From assembly GCF_002794255.1 (NCBI RefSeq), contig NZ_PGGW01000011.1, positions 124,001 through 188,000 of the forward strand: DNA of 64,000 nucleotides. The letters are read 5' to 3'. Both the position numbers and the translations under genes were made by a program. The notes under the pieces were generated by a model that made no database searches, was not told the DNA's origin, and saw nothing but the letters and a program-made list of their open reading frames with translations. Positions 8,816 through 16,963 of the stretch are shown piece after piece (position 1 is the first letter of the stretch; the number at the start of each line of letters is the position of its first letter). This DNA comes from Streptomyces carminius (GTDB lineage: Bacteria; Actinomycetota; Actinomycetes; Streptomycetales; Streptomycetaceae).

Positions 8816-10350
8816 CCGGCTGGCTGCTCGTCGCCCCCGTCCTGCTGCCGGTACTGGCGGCCGGACTGTCCCTGGCCGTGTGGCGCAGCGCCGGTGCCCA
8901 GCGGCTGCTGGGCACCGGCGCGCTCGTGGCCGTCCTGGCCGACGCCGTGGTCCTGCTGGTGCTCGCCGACCGCCGCGGCCCGCTGGTGCTGGAGGTCGGC
9001 GGCTGGCCGGCTCCCGCCGGGATCGCCCTGGTGGCCGACCGGCTGTCGACGCTGCTGCTCACGGTGGCGCTGGCGGTGTCGCTGGCGGTGCTGGTCTTCG
9101 CCATCGGGCAGGGCACCGCCGAGGGCGGCGACCCGATCCACGCGCCCTTCCACCCCTCCTACCTGCTGCTGGTGGCCGGGGTGGGCCTGGCGTTCCTGTC
9201 CGGCGACCTGTTCAACCTCTTCGTGGCCTTCGAGCTGATGCTCGCCGCCTCCTACGTGCTGATCAACCTGGACGCCGACGAGGGCCGCATCCGGGCCGGG
9301 ATGACGTACACCATCACCAGCCTGCTGTCGTCGCTGCTCTTCCTCACCACCGTGGGACTGGTCTACGCGGCCACCGGCACGGTCAACCTGGCCGACCTCG
9401 CCGAGCGCATACCCGCTCTGCCGGACGGTCTGCGGACCGTGTTCAGCCTGCTGCTGCTGATCGTGTTCGGCATCAAGGCGGCCGTGGTGCCGCTGCACTT
9501 CTGGCTGCCGGACAGCTATCCGACGGCACCGGCGCCCATCACCGCGGTGCTGGCCGCACTGCTGACCAAGGTCGGCCTGTACGCCATGGTGCGCACCCAG
9601 ACGCTACTCTTCCCGCGCACCGAGCCCTGGACCCCGCTGCTGATCGCGGGAGCGCTCACCCTCCTGGTGGGCGTGCTGGGCGCGGTCGCCCAGCAGGACC
9701 TCAACCGGCTGCTGTCCTTCGTGCTGGTCAGCCACATCGGCTACATGCTCTTCGGGCTCTCGCTGTACACCGTCGCCGGGCTGGCCGGCACCATCCTCTA
9801 CGCCATGCACCACATCGCCGTGCAGGCCGCGCTGTTCCTGATCGCCGGCCTGGTGGCGGACTGGAGCGGCACCGCCGCACTGTCGAGACTGGCCCGGGCC
9901 GCCCCGCCCCCGGGGCTGCTGGCGGCGCTCTTCCTGGTGTCCGGCCTCAGCATCGCCGGAATCCCCCCGCTCTCCGGCTTCGTCGCGAAACTCGCCCTGC
10001 TGCGCGCCGGGGTGGAGCTCGGCGGCGCGGCCGTCCTCGCCCTGCTGGCCGCCGCCCTGGTCACCAGTCTGCTGACGCTGTACGCGATGGCCCGGGTGTG
10101 GCGGGCGGCGTTCGCCGCCGGCCCCGACAAGCCGCCCGCCCGGCACCGGCGGGGCACCGGCATCCGGCTGATGCTCGGCGCCACGACCGGCGCGGTGCTG
10201 ACCGGTGTGCTGGTCGCGGTGTGCGCCGGGCCGCTGGCCCGGGTCAGCGAACGTGCCGCGGCGGACCTCCTGGAGCGGGACGCCTACCGGGAGGCCGTGC
10301 TGGGGGAGAGCGCCGGCAAAGACAGCGAGCGGGACCGGGAGGACCGATGA
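8812..10350 (+). CDS. mrpD: Na+/H+ antiporter subunit D (MrpD/MnhD)
   Basis: 512 residues, NuoM/N-like proton-channel subunit. Signatures seen: GDLFNLFVAFELMLAASYVL (conserved Glu of the first half-channel), FGIKAAVVPLHFWLPDSYPT (broken-helix Lys and channel residues), TKVGLYAMVRT and QQDLNRLLSFVLVSHIGYM. GTG 8812 overlaps the mrpC stop (GTGA). It probably forms one ion path of the antiporter with MrpA. The C-terminal 30 residues are charged and specific to this protein. Confidence 0.93.
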   Translation: MTGWLLVAPVLLPVLAAGLSLAVWRSAGAQRLLGTGALVAVLADAVVLLVLADRRGPLVLEVGGWPAPAGIALVADRLSTLLLTVALAVSLAVLVFAIGQGTAEGGDPIHAPFHPSYLLLVAGVGLAFLSGDLFNLFVAFELMLAASYVLINLDADEGRIRAGMTYTITSLLSSLLFLTTVGLVYAATGTVNLADLAERIPALPDGLRTVFSLLLLIVFGIKAAVVPLHFWLPDSYPTAPAPITAVLAALLTKVGLYAMVRTQTLLFPRTEPWTPLLIAGALTLLVGVLGAVAQQDLNRLLSFVLVSHIGYMLFGLSLYTVAGLAGTILYAMHHIAVQAALFLIAGLVADWSGTAALSRLARAAPPPGLLAALFLVSGLSIAGIPPLSGFVAKLALLRAGVELGGAAVLALLAAALVTSLLTLYAMARVWRAAFAAGPDKPPARHRRGTGIRLMLGATTGAVLTGVLVAVCAGPLARVSERAAADLLERDAYREAVLGESAGKDSERDREDR

Positions 10351-10949
10351 CACCGGTACGGGAAGGGCGGTCGCCGGGTACCGCTTCCGCCGGACTGTGG
10401 CACCAGGCGTGGCTCCGCTGGCCGGTGGCCGGCTGGCTGTGGCTGCTGTGGGTCGTGCTGTGGGGATCGGTGAGCCCCGTCGTGATCCTCGGTGGGCTGC
10501 TGGTGGCCTTGCTGGTGGTCCTCCTCTTCCCGCTGCCGCCGATCACCCACCGGCTGGCGGTGCACCCGCTGTGGGTGGTCGCCATGGCCGGCCATCTGCT
10601 GGTGGACCTGACCGGCTCGGCCCTCATCGTGGCGCGGGAGGCGGTGCTGCGCGGTCCGCGGGTGCGGGCGGCGGTGCTGGAGGCGCCGCTGCGGGTGGAC
10701 ACCGACCTGCTGATCACCGCCGCGTCCCATCTGACCACGATGACACCGGGGTCGATGGTGCTGGAGATCGACCGCGGGGAACGGCTTTTCTACATCCACT
10801 CGCTGCCCGTGCGCGACGCGGCGGAGGCCGAGGCGCAGCGCGGGGACGTCGCGAGTGCCGAACGCCGGGTGAGGCGCGCCCTGGCCCCCGGCGGGCGGGG
10901 CGGAGGCGCCCCGGACGGGGACGTACACGACGGGAAGGAGCAGCGGTGA
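10347..10949 (+). CDS. mrpE: Na+/H+ antiporter subunit E (MrpE/MnhE)
   Basis: 200 residues. Two hydrophobic helices near the N-terminus (LWLLWVVLWGSVSP and GGLLVALLVVLLFPLP) precede the soluble domain typical of MrpE, with the motif SHLTTMTPGSMVLEIDRGE and the ending LFYIHSLPV. ATG 10347 overlaps the mrpD stop. The C-terminal 45 residues are Gly/Ala/Asp-rich and probably disordered. MrpE is a small accessory subunit needed for complex stability in characterised systems. Confidence 0.9.
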   Translation: MTPVREGRSPGTASAGLWHQAWLRWPVAGWLWLLWVVLWGSVSPVVILGGLLVALLVVLLFPLPPITHRLAVHPLWVVAMAGHLLVDLTGSALIVAREAVLRGPRVRAAVLEAPLRVDTDLLITAASHLTTMTPGSMVLEIDRGERLFYIHSLPVRDAAEAEAQRGDVASAERRVRRALAPGGRGGGAPDGDVHDGKEQR

Positions 10950-11212
10950 ACGTCGTCGCGGTCATCGCCCTGGCACTGCTCTCGGCTGCCGGGCTGCTGG
11001 TGCTGGTCCGGCTGGCCCGCGGACCGCGGGCCCTGGACCGGATCGTGGCGGTGGAGGTCCTGGTGACCCTGGTCATCGCCGGTACCTGTGTGGCCGTGGC
11101 CGTATGGGACTACGTCATGTTCGTGCCCGTGCTGATCGTGCTGGCGCTGCTGGGATTCGTCGGCTCGATGACGGCCGCCCGGCTTGTCGAGGAGCGGGAG
11201 GACCTGCGATGA
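10946..11212 (+). CDS. mrpF: Na+/H+ antiporter subunit F (MrpF/MnhF)
   Basis: 88 residues with three transmembrane segments. The family motif RLARGPRALDRIVAVEVL follows helix 1; the last helix is VPVLIVLALLGFVGSMTAARL. GTG 10946 overlaps the mrpE stop with GGAAGGAG just upstream. It is one of the small helical subunits packed at the end of the Mrp complex. Confidence 0.9.
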   Translation: MNVVAVIALALLSAAGLLVLVRLARGPRALDRIVAVEVLVTLVIAGTCVAVAVWDYVMFVPVLIVLALLGFVGSMTAARLVEEREDLR

Positions 11213-11688
11213 GGACGCTGCCGGCCACGTCTTCGGACATGTCCTCGGTCATGCTGTCGGCCGGGGTGCCGGAGACCGTGCTGGAGACCGTCTCGGCCGT
11301 CCTGCTGCTGGCCGGGGCCGCCTTCTGCCTGCTGGGCGCCGTCGGGCTGCTGCGCTTCCCGGACACCGCCACCCGGCTGCACGCCTCCTCCAAGGCCCAG
11401 ACCCTGGGGGTGCTGCTGAGCCTGCTCGGCGCGGCCCTCCGGGTGCCCGCCCCGTACGCGGGCCTGCTGCTGCTCATCGCCTTCTTCCAGCTGTTCACCG
11501 TACCCGTCACCGGTCAGGTCATCGGCCGGGTCGCCTACCGCACCGGCGCGGTGGACCGGCGCACCCTGTTCACCGACGAGCTGGCCGGACGGCTCGCGCT
11601 CCCGGACCCGGACCCGGACCCCGGATCCCCCACCGGGGAGCCGGAGGACCGCGGGGACGCCGGGAACGGCCGGGGACACGAGCCGTGA
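11209..11688 (+). CDS. mrpG: Na+/H+ antiporter subunit G (MrpG/MnhG)
   Basis: 159 residues. Three hydrophobic helices carry the MrpG signature GLLRFPDTATRLHASSKAQT, then LLLLIAFFQLFTVPVTGQVI. ATG 11209 overlaps the mrpF stop (ATGA). The tail after residue 125 is acidic and Pro-rich (DPDPDPGSPTGEPEDRGD) and probably unstructured; it is longer than in typical MrpG. Last gene of the operon, convergent with gamma-glutamyltransferase. Confidence 0.9.
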   Translation: MRTLPATSSDMSSVMLSAGVPETVLETVSAVLLLAGAAFCLLGAVGLLRFPDTATRLHASSKAQTLGVLLSLLGAALRVPAPYAGLLLLIAFFQLFTVPVTGQVIGRVAYRTGAVDRRTLFTDELAGRLALPDPDPDPGSPTGEPEDRGDAGNGRGHEP

Positions 11689-11691
11689 ACG

Positions 11692-11710
11692 GCTGAGCGG
11701 GGAGCTCAGC
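11692..11710. terminator. Short hairpin between convergent mrpG and ggt
   Basis: GCTGAGC (11692-11698) pairs with GCTCAGC (11704-11710) around a 5-nt loop. The seven-pair stem overlaps the ggt stop codon. It is weak and lacks a U tract, so it is only a candidate terminator for this 17-bp gap. Confidence 0.35.
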
Positions 11711-13607
11711 GGCGGGCCGGACGCAGTACCACCGCCGAGCCCCCGCCGCGCCGCTCGGGCTCGGCGACGGCCTGGTACCGGCCGCCGCCCAGCACCTCCA
11801 GCGCGGCGACCGCCCCGATCTCCGGCGCGGGGGTGAAGGCCTGCGGCGGCAGGACGAACCGGTGGCCCAGTGCCTCCAGCGCCGCGCGCTCGGGAGCGGA
11901 GTCCAGGAAGTCCGGCTCGGCCAGGGTGTCGGCGGTGTTGCGCTGCGAGAGCCGGGGCGCGGCCACCGCCTCCGGCAGCGTCATGCCCAGGTCGAGCCGG
12001 TTCACCAGGGTCTGCAGCACGGTGGTGATGATGGTGGACCCGCCCGGCGTGCCCAGCGCGAGCAGCGGGCGGCCGTCGTCCAGCACGATCGTGGGCGCCA
12101 TGCTGCTGCGCGGCCGCTTGCCCGGACCGGGCAGGTTCGGCCCGTCCACCTCCTGCGACAGCGGAGTGAAGTCGAAGTCGGTGAGCTCGTTGTTGAGGAG
12201 GAAGCCCCGGCCGGGCACGGTGATCGCCGAGCCGCCGGTCTGCTCGATGGTCAGCGTGTAGGACACCACGTTCCCCCAGCGGTCCGCCGTCACCAGATGC
12301 GTGGTGGACGGGCCCTCGTACGGCTCGGGGCCGCCGGGTCCGGCCGCGCACTCCCCGGAGCCGGGAGCCCTCGGGTCGGCGGGCGCCACCGGGCCGGGCA
12401 GCGCCCGGTCCGGGTCGACCAGACAGGCCCGCTCCTTGGCGAACCGGTCCGAGAGCAGCTCCTCGGTCGGCACCTCGGAGAACGCCGGATCGCCCACCCA
12501 CCGGTTGCGGTCGGCGTACGCGAGCCGGCTCGCCTCCAGGTAGTGGTGGAGCGCCCCGGCGCGGTCCATCCCGGCCAGGTCGAAGTTCTCCAGGATGTTC
12601 AGCGCCTCGCCGACCGTGGTGCCGCCGGAGGAGGACGGGGCCATGGAGTACACCTCCACACCCCGGTAGTCCACCTTCGTCGGCTCCTGGAACAGCACGC
12701 GGTAGCGGTCCAGGTCGGCGGCGGTCATCAGCCCGGGCCGCACCGTGCGGTCCGCGTCCGGCGCGACGGGCGGGTGCTGCACCGTACGGGTGATCTCGCG
12801 GGCCAGCGGCCCCTCGTAGAGTGCGTCGGTGCCCTTGCGGGCCAGCAGCCGGTAGGTGCCGGCCAGATCGGGGTTGCGGAACACCGAGCCGACCTCGGGC
12901 GGCTCCCCGCCGGGCAGGAACAGCTCGGCGGTGGGGGTGAAGTCCCGGAAGCGGTCCTCGTTCAGCTCGGTCTGGGCCCGGAACTCCGGGCTGACGGTGA
13001 AGCCGCGCTCGGCGATCCGGGTGGCCGGCCGCAGCGCCGCCGCCAGCGGGACGGTGCCCCAGCGCTCCAGGGCCACCTCCCAGGTGGCGGGCGTACCCGG
13101 CACCCCCACCGACAGGCCCGAGTTCACCGCCTCGCCGAAGGGGATCGGCTCGCCGGTGGCCGGGTCGAGGAAGGCGTCCGGCCGCATGGCGGCCGGGGCG
13201 GTCTCCCGCCCGTCGAGGGTGTGCACCCGTCCGGTGCGGGCCTGGTAGTGGACGAGGTAGCCGCCGCCCCCGATGCCCGCCGAGTAGGGCTCGACGACAC
13301 CGAGCGCCGCCGCGGTCGCGACCGCGGCGTCCACCGCGTTGCCGCCCGCGCGCAACACCTCCAGACCGGCCCGGGACGCGTAGGGGTTGACGCTGGCGAC
13401 GGCGCCGCCGTGGCCGGTGGCGACGGGGACGGCGGGCGGTCTGCGGCCCGCGTCGGTCGCGGTGCCGGCCGTCGCGGACGGTGGCAGCAGCAGGGCCAGG
13501 GCGAGGGCCAGGACCACTGCCGCCGTCAGGACCGGGGCCGGGCCGCGGCGGAACGGGACGGGAAAGGCGGGGAAGGAGCGAGGAGGGAAAAGGGATCGGG
13601 CGGGCAT
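11706..13607 (-). CDS. ggt: Gamma-glutamyltransferase, secreted
   Basis: 633-residue Ntn-hydrolase precursor. An N-terminal hydrophobic signal (LTAAVVLALALALLLPPSATA) is followed by VASVNPYASRAGLEVLRAGGNAVDAAVATA, the family entry region. The autoprocessing site is TTH in STTHLVTADRWGNVVSYT near residue 434, so the threonine becomes the small-subunit N-terminus and nucleophile. Downstream are GSAITVPGRGFLLNNELTDF and the glycine-rich GTPGGSTIITTVLQTLVN. It transfers or hydrolyses gamma-glutamyl groups outside the cytoplasm; in actinomycetes, which use mycothiol, the natural donor is unclear. Length and motifs look complete. Confidence 0.93.
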   Translation of the reverse strand: MPARSLFPPRSFPAFPVPFRRGPAPVLTAAVVLALALALLLPPSATAGTATDAGRRPPAVPVATGHGGAVASVNPYASRAGLEVLRAGGNAVDAAVATAAALGVVEPYSAGIGGGGYLVHYQARTGRVHTLDGRETAPAAMRPDAFLDPATGEPIPFGEAVNSGLSVGVPGTPATWEVALERWGTVPLAAALRPATRIAERGFTVSPEFRAQTELNEDRFRDFTPTAELFLPGGEPPEVGSVFRNPDLAGTYRLLARKGTDALYEGPLAREITRTVQHPPVAPDADRTVRPGLMTAADLDRYRVLFQEPTKVDYRGVEVYSMAPSSSGGTTVGEALNILENFDLAGMDRAGALHHYLEASRLAYADRNRWVGDPAFSEVPTEELLSDRFAKERACLVDPDRALPGPVAPADPRAPGSGECAAGPGGPEPYEGPSTTHLVTADRWGNVVSYTLTIEQTGGSAITVPGRGFLLNNELTDFDFTPLSQEVDGPNLPGPGKRPRSSMAPTIVLDDGRPLLALGTPGGSTIITTVLQTLVNRLDLGMTLPEAVAAPRLSQRNTADTLAEPDFLDSAPERAALEALGHRFVLPPQAFTPAPEIGAVAALEVLGGGRYQAVAEPERRGGGSAVVLRPARR

Positions 13608-13716
13608 GGAGCCTCCGTGGTCTCCCGGGGACGCTCAGACGACGGGAAACCCTGTCAGCCGCGGCGGGCCGGGGCAACGGTGCCGCGCCGGTCCGGGCGG
13701 AGGCGGGCACGGACGG

Positions 13717-13742
13717 GCATGACGGGATGCCGGGCCGGGTAC
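13717..13742 (+). promoter_or_regulatory. SigB-type promoter, GCAT-N16-GGGTAC, buried in a palindrome
   Basis: GCAT 13717-13720, 16-nt spacer, GGGTAC 13737-13742. The -10 hexamer lies at the centre of the perfect 42-bp palindrome at 13720-13761, so a regulator binding the palindrome would block it. The downstream start codon is at 13777. Confidence 0.4.
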
Positions 13743-13761
13743 CCGGCCCGGCATCCCGTCA
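13720..13761. repeat. Perfect 42-bp palindrome between ggt and a small membrane gene
   Basis: The arm TGACGGGATGCCGGGCCGGG plus T (13720-13740) is the exact reverse complement of 13741-13761, with no spacer; the centre is GGGTACCC. It immediately precedes the AGGAGG ribosome site (13761-13766) of the gene at 13777, where a terminator would be odd, so an operator or RNA-level control element is more likely. Confidence 0.85.
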
Positions 13762-13776
13762 GGAGGTGCGCCGACC

Positions 13777-14076
13777 ATGCAGATCCCCGGCCGGTCCCGG
13801 ACCGGCACCGAGCCCGTGACCGCCCGCAGCGCCCTGGGACTGCGGCTGCTGCTGTCCCTGGTGTACACCCCGGTGTTCCTGGCCGGGACGGTGTTCTTCG
13901 CCGTCTGGGCCTCCCGGGCCGATCCGGGCGACGCGCCGGCCCCGGACTCACTGCGCACGCTGGCCTGGATCTGCGCGGTGCTGACCGTGCTGGGGCTGGT
14001 GGATCTGCTGGTCGTACTCGCCCGCCGCAGGCGCGAACGGGCCGGGGCACCGGGGCGGGGAAGCAGGCGGTCCTGA
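13777..14076 (+). CDS. Small two-helix membrane protein, DUF6343-like
   Basis: 99 residues. The N-terminal RTGTEPVTARSALGLRLLLS resembles the DUF6343 proteins of Streptomyces, which share a TGxEPxTARSxLxxRL entry before two helices. The helices here are LVYTPVFLAGTVFFAVWA and LAWICAVLTVLGLVDLLVVL, and the tail is basic. ATG 13777 follows AGGAGG at 13761-13766. Function unknown; the SigB-type box in front suggests stress induction. The stop overlaps a strong terminator hairpin shared with the convergent dehydrogenase. Confidence 0.7.
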   Translation: MQIPGRSRTGTEPVTARSALGLRLLLSLVYTPVFLAGTVFFAVWASRADPGDAPAPDSLRTLAWICAVLTVLGLVDLLVVLARRRRERAGAPGRGSRRS

Positions 14077-14129
14077 TCCCCGCCCCGGCACCGCCCGGAC
14101 GGCGCCGGGGCACCGGGGCGGGGATCAGG
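14072..14129. terminator. Bidirectional terminator hairpin
   Basis: CCTGATCCCCGCCCCGG (14072-14088) pairs perfectly with 14113-14129, a 17-bp stem around a 24-nt GC-rich loop. It overlaps the stop codons of both convergent genes. Confidence 0.75.
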
Positions 14130-15312
14130 GCTGGAAGACGACCTTCACCGCGCCGTCGGTCTTCTTCTGGAACATCTCGTACGCCTCCGGGGCCTTGGCC
14201 AGCGGCACGTGGTGGGTGGCGAAGCCGTCCACGCCCAGCACGTCCTCGTCCGTCAGCAGCGGCAGGACGTCCGGCACCCAGCGCCGCACGTTGGCCTGCC
14301 CCATGCGCAACTGGATCTGCTTGTCGAACAGGGTGAGCATCGGCAGCGGATCGGACATCCCGCCGTAGACACCGCTGAGCGAGATCGTGCCGCCGCGCCG
14401 CACGGCGTCGACGGCGAGCTGGAACGCGGCGAGCCGGTCCACCCCCGCCGTGGTCATCAGCTTCTCGGCGAGTTTCTTCGGCAGCAGCTTGGTCGACTTC
14501 TGCGCCGCCTCGGCCACCGCGCTGCCATGGGCCTCCATGCCCACCGCGTCGATCACCGCGTCGGTGCCGCGCCCGCCGGTCCGGTCGCGGATGACGTCGG
14601 CGACCCCCTCGGCGCCGTGCTCGGTGAGGTCCAGCACCTCCACGCCGCGCGCCCGGGCCCGCTCCAGGCGCTCGGGCACCAGGTCGACGCCGATCACCTT
14701 CGAGGCACCCCGGTGCAGCGCGATCCGGCACGCCATGTCACCGATGGGACCCAGGCCCAGCACCGTCAGGGTGCCGCCCTCGGGGACGTCCGCGTACGCC
14801 ACCGCCTGCCAGGCCGTCGGCAGCACGTCCGACAGGTACAGGAAGCGGTCGTCCGCCGGTCCCTCGGGCACCTTGACCGGCCCGTAGTGGGCCTGCGGCA
14901 CCCGCAGGTACTCGGCCTGGCCGCCGGGCACCTGCCCGTAGAGCTTGGTGTAGCCGAAGAGCGAGCCGCCCGTGCCGTACTCGCGGTTCTGGGTGGTCTC
15001 GCACTGGGTCTGCAGGTTCTGGGAGCACATGAAGCACGAGCCGCAGGCGATCTGGAAGGGCATCACCACCCGGTCGCCGGGGGAGAGGTTCGGCACCTCC
15101 GGCCCGACCTCCTCCACCACACCCATCGGCTCGTGCCCGAGGATGTCACCCTCCGTCATGAAGGGGGTGAGCGGGTCGTACAGATGCAGGTCCGAGCCGC
15201 ACAGCCCGGACGAGGTGACGCGCACGATCGCGTCCGTGGGCTCCTGGATCACCGGATCGGGCACCTCGTCCACCCGTACGTCGCCCCGACCGTGCCAGAC
15301 CACTGCCTTCAT
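14125..15312 (-). CDS. Zinc-dependent alcohol dehydrogenase (formaldehyde-dehydrogenase-like MDR)
   Basis: 395 residues of the medium-chain dehydrogenase family. Catalytic-zinc motifs are SGLCGSDLH and GHEPMG; the structural-zinc Cys set is CGSCFMCSQNLQTQC. The cofactor fold shows LTVLGLGPIGDMACRIAL. The insertion NREYGTGGSLFGYTKLYG and later LPKKLAEKLM place it with the glutathione-independent formaldehyde dehydrogenase-like Zn-dehydrogenases, often next to stress genes in actinomycetes. ATG start at 15312 has GGAGGTGAAG upstream. A SigB-type promoter (GACT-N15-GGGTAC) lies at 15345-15369. The exact substrate is not known. Confidence 0.88.
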   Translation of the reverse strand: MKAVVWHGRGDVRVDEVPDPVIQEPTDAIVRVTSSGLCGSDLHLYDPLTPFMTEGDILGHEPMGVVEEVGPEVPNLSPGDRVVMPFQIACGSCFMCSQNLQTQCETTQNREYGTGGSLFGYTKLYGQVPGGQAEYLRVPQAHYGPVKVPEGPADDRFLYLSDVLPTAWQAVAYADVPEGGTLTVLGLGPIGDMACRIALHRGASKVIGVDLVPERLERARARGVEVLDLTEHGAEGVADVIRDRTGGRGTDAVIDAVGMEAHGSAVAEAAQKSTKLLPKKLAEKLMTTAGVDRLAAFQLAVDAVRRGGTISLSGVYGGMSDPLPMLTLFDKQIQLRMGQANVRRWVPDVLPLLTDEDVLGVDGFATHHVPLAKAPEAYEMFQKKTDGAVKVVFQP

Positions 15313-15344
15313 CAGACTTCACCTCCGGGTAGGGAACCGGACGG

Positions 15345-15369
15345 GTACCCGCGAGCGGGGCGGCCAGTC
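15345..15369 (-). promoter_or_regulatory. SigB-type promoter, GACT-N15-GGGTAC
   Basis: On the minus strand GACT (15369-15366) and GGGTAC (15350-15345) are 15 nt apart. The start site would be near 15338, giving a leader of about 25 nt before the dehydrogenase ATG. Confidence 0.5.
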
Positions 15370-15434
15370 CCGTGGCGTCACCACACCCGACCACACCCGC
15401 GGTCGTGTTAGCTCTGCGGCAAACGAGGTATTCG

Positions 15435-16106
15435 GTGGCCATGTTCTTGCTCAGGCCCCCCGGGGTTTACGCGCCGCAGGACGACACCTGGCTGCTGCGG
15501 CAGGCGCTGCGGGACGCCGCACTGGCCCCCCGCGCCCGCGTGCTCGATCTGTGCACGGGCACCGGAGTGCTCGCCATGTCCGCCCTGCGGATGGGCGCCG
15601 CCGAGGCGGTGGCGCTGGACGCCTCGCCCCGCGCGGTGCTCGCCGCCCGCTGCAACGCCCGGCTGCACCGGCTGCCGCTGCGGGTGCGGCGCGGCGACCT
15701 CGCCGACGCCGTGACCGAGGCGGCCCGGGGCGGACGCTTCGACGTGGTCCTCGCCAACCCGCCGTACGTGCCCTCGCCGAACGCGGAGCTGCCCCGCCGG
15801 GGCCCCGCCCTGTGCTGGGACGCCGGCCCGGACGGCCGCACCGTGCTGGACCGGCTGTGCGGGAGCGCGCCGGAGCTGCTGGTGCCGGGCGGGGCGCTGC
15901 TGCTGGTCCACTCCGGGCTGTGCGGCACCGAGACCACCCTGGCCATGCTGCGCGAGCGGGGGATGAAGTCCTCGGTGGTGGCCCGGGCCGTCATCCCCTT
16001 CGGCCCGGTGCTGCGCCGACGCGCCGCCTGGCTGGAGGAACGGGGGCTGATCGCCCCGGGGCAGCGCACCGAGGAGCTGGTGGTGGTCCGTGGCGACCTC
16101 CCCTGA
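15435..16106 (+). CDS. HemK/PrmC-like protein methyltransferase (HemK2/MTQ2 type)
   Basis: About 223 residues. Class I SAM-methyltransferase motif VLDLCTGTGVLAMSALRMGA, acidic loop VALDAS, and the N5-glutamine/adenine methyltransferase signature NPPYVPSP. It lacks the N-terminal helical domain of true PrmC, so it is the short HemK2-like kind, which methylates Gln in a GGQ or similar motif in studied relatives. GTG 15435 is 6 nt after GAGG; ATG 15441 is an alternative, and the in-frame ATG at 15372 is unlikely. It overlaps the CDGSH gene by 17 bp, implying coupled translation. Confidence 0.82.
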   Translation: MAMFLLRPPGVYAPQDDTWLLRQALRDAALAPRARVLDLCTGTGVLAMSALRMGAAEAVALDASPRAVLAARCNARLHRLPLRVRRGDLADAVTEAARGGRFDVVLANPPYVPSPNAELPRRGPALCWDAGPDGRTVLDRLCGSAPELLVPGGALLLVHSGLCGTETTLAMLRERGMKSSVVARAVIPFGPVLRRRAAWLEERGLIAPGQRTEELVVVRGDLP

Positions 16107-16401
16107 GGCCCGTGACCCGGCGGAGGAGACGGTGGTGGAACCCGTGGCGGAGCCCGCGGACCGGCGTGCCCGGCGTGTGGTGGTCGACCCCGAGGGGCCG
16201 GTGCTGATCGAGGGGCCGGTGGAGGTCGAGCTCCCCGACGGCCGTACCGCCCGCTCGGACCGCTTCGTGGTGGCCGTGTGCGTCTGCCGCCGCAGCCAGC
16301 GCTACCCGTGGTGCGACACCAGCCACCGCCGCCGGGAGCGCCGTCCCCGTCCGGCCGCCGCGGGGAAGGAGCAGGACGTGGAACCGGGCCGGGACACCTG
16401 A
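16090..16401 (+). CDS. CDGSH iron-sulfur domain protein
   Basis: 103 residues. The cluster motif is CVCRRSQRYPWCDTSH, matching C-x-C-x2-S-x3-P-x-C-D-x-S-H, which holds a 2Fe-2S cluster with three Cys and one His. The usual Gly of CDGSH is Thr. The N-terminal 30 residues are acidic and probably disordered, and the tail is basic. GTG 16090 lies inside the end of the methyltransferase gene. In actinomycetes such genes tend to accompany the haem-oxygenase-like redox gene also found here (17563-18687), so an electron-carrier or redox-sensing role is reasonable but inferred. Confidence 0.82.
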   Translation: MATSPEARDPAEETVVEPVAEPADRRARRVVVDPEGPVLIEGPVEVELPDGRTARSDRFVVAVCVCRRSQRYPWCDTSHRRRERRPRPAAAGKEQDVEPGRDT

Positions 16402-16440
16402 CGGCGCCGGCTGCCGCGCCGGTCCGCCGCACCCCTCCCG

Positions 16441-16916
16441 GCGCCCCTCCCGGCGCAGCACCCGCCGCAGCGCGGCGGCCCGCGCCAGCCGGGTCTCCCG
16501 GGACTCCTCGGCCAGTTCCGGCTCCGGGATCCGGAACGCGTCGCCCGCGAAGCGCGGGATCACCGATACGTGCAGGTGGTGGAAGACCTGGCCGGGCGCG
16601 GTGCTGTTCTGCGCGACCGTGCTGCCCACCGCCCCGTACGCCTCGCGCACGGCGGACGCCACGCGGCGACGGCTCCGAAGAGCTCGGCGAGGAGGGCGGG
16701 CGGCGCCTCGTACAGCGCGGTCACATGGGCCACCGGCAGGACCACGGTGTGGCCGGGGTTGTTCTCCCGCCGCATGAGGTTCGGGACGGCGCGGACGTTC
16801 CCCGAGCGGTACCCGACCAGCTCCGTGTCGGCCTCGTCCCGGCCGATGAGGCAGAAGGCGCAGTCCGCCACCGGAGCGTCCCCGGGGACAGGGCGCGGGG
16901 CGGACGGTGTGCTCAT
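16441..16916 (-). pseudogene. HIT-family protein gene broken by a single-base frameshift
   Basis: From ATG 16916 the reading frame gives CAFCLIGRDEADTELVGYRS, then NNPGHTVVLPVAHVTALYEA and ELFGAVA, a normal HIT (histidine triad nucleotide-binding) N-terminal half. At about 16662-16668 the homology jumps to another frame: VASAVREAYGAVGSTVAQ, TAPGQVFHHLHVSVIPRFAG, carrying the H-x-H-x-H catalytic triad. A one-base loss restores one continuous protein of about 160 residues. The restored frame meets no stop until about 15991, antisense to the CDGSH and methyltransferase genes, so the 3' end is also odd; 16441 is my estimate of where homology ends. Confidence 0.7.
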
Positions 16917-16963
16917 GGGGGGACTCCTCACCGGGACCGGCGGACGGCTTGGCGGCATCCCGC

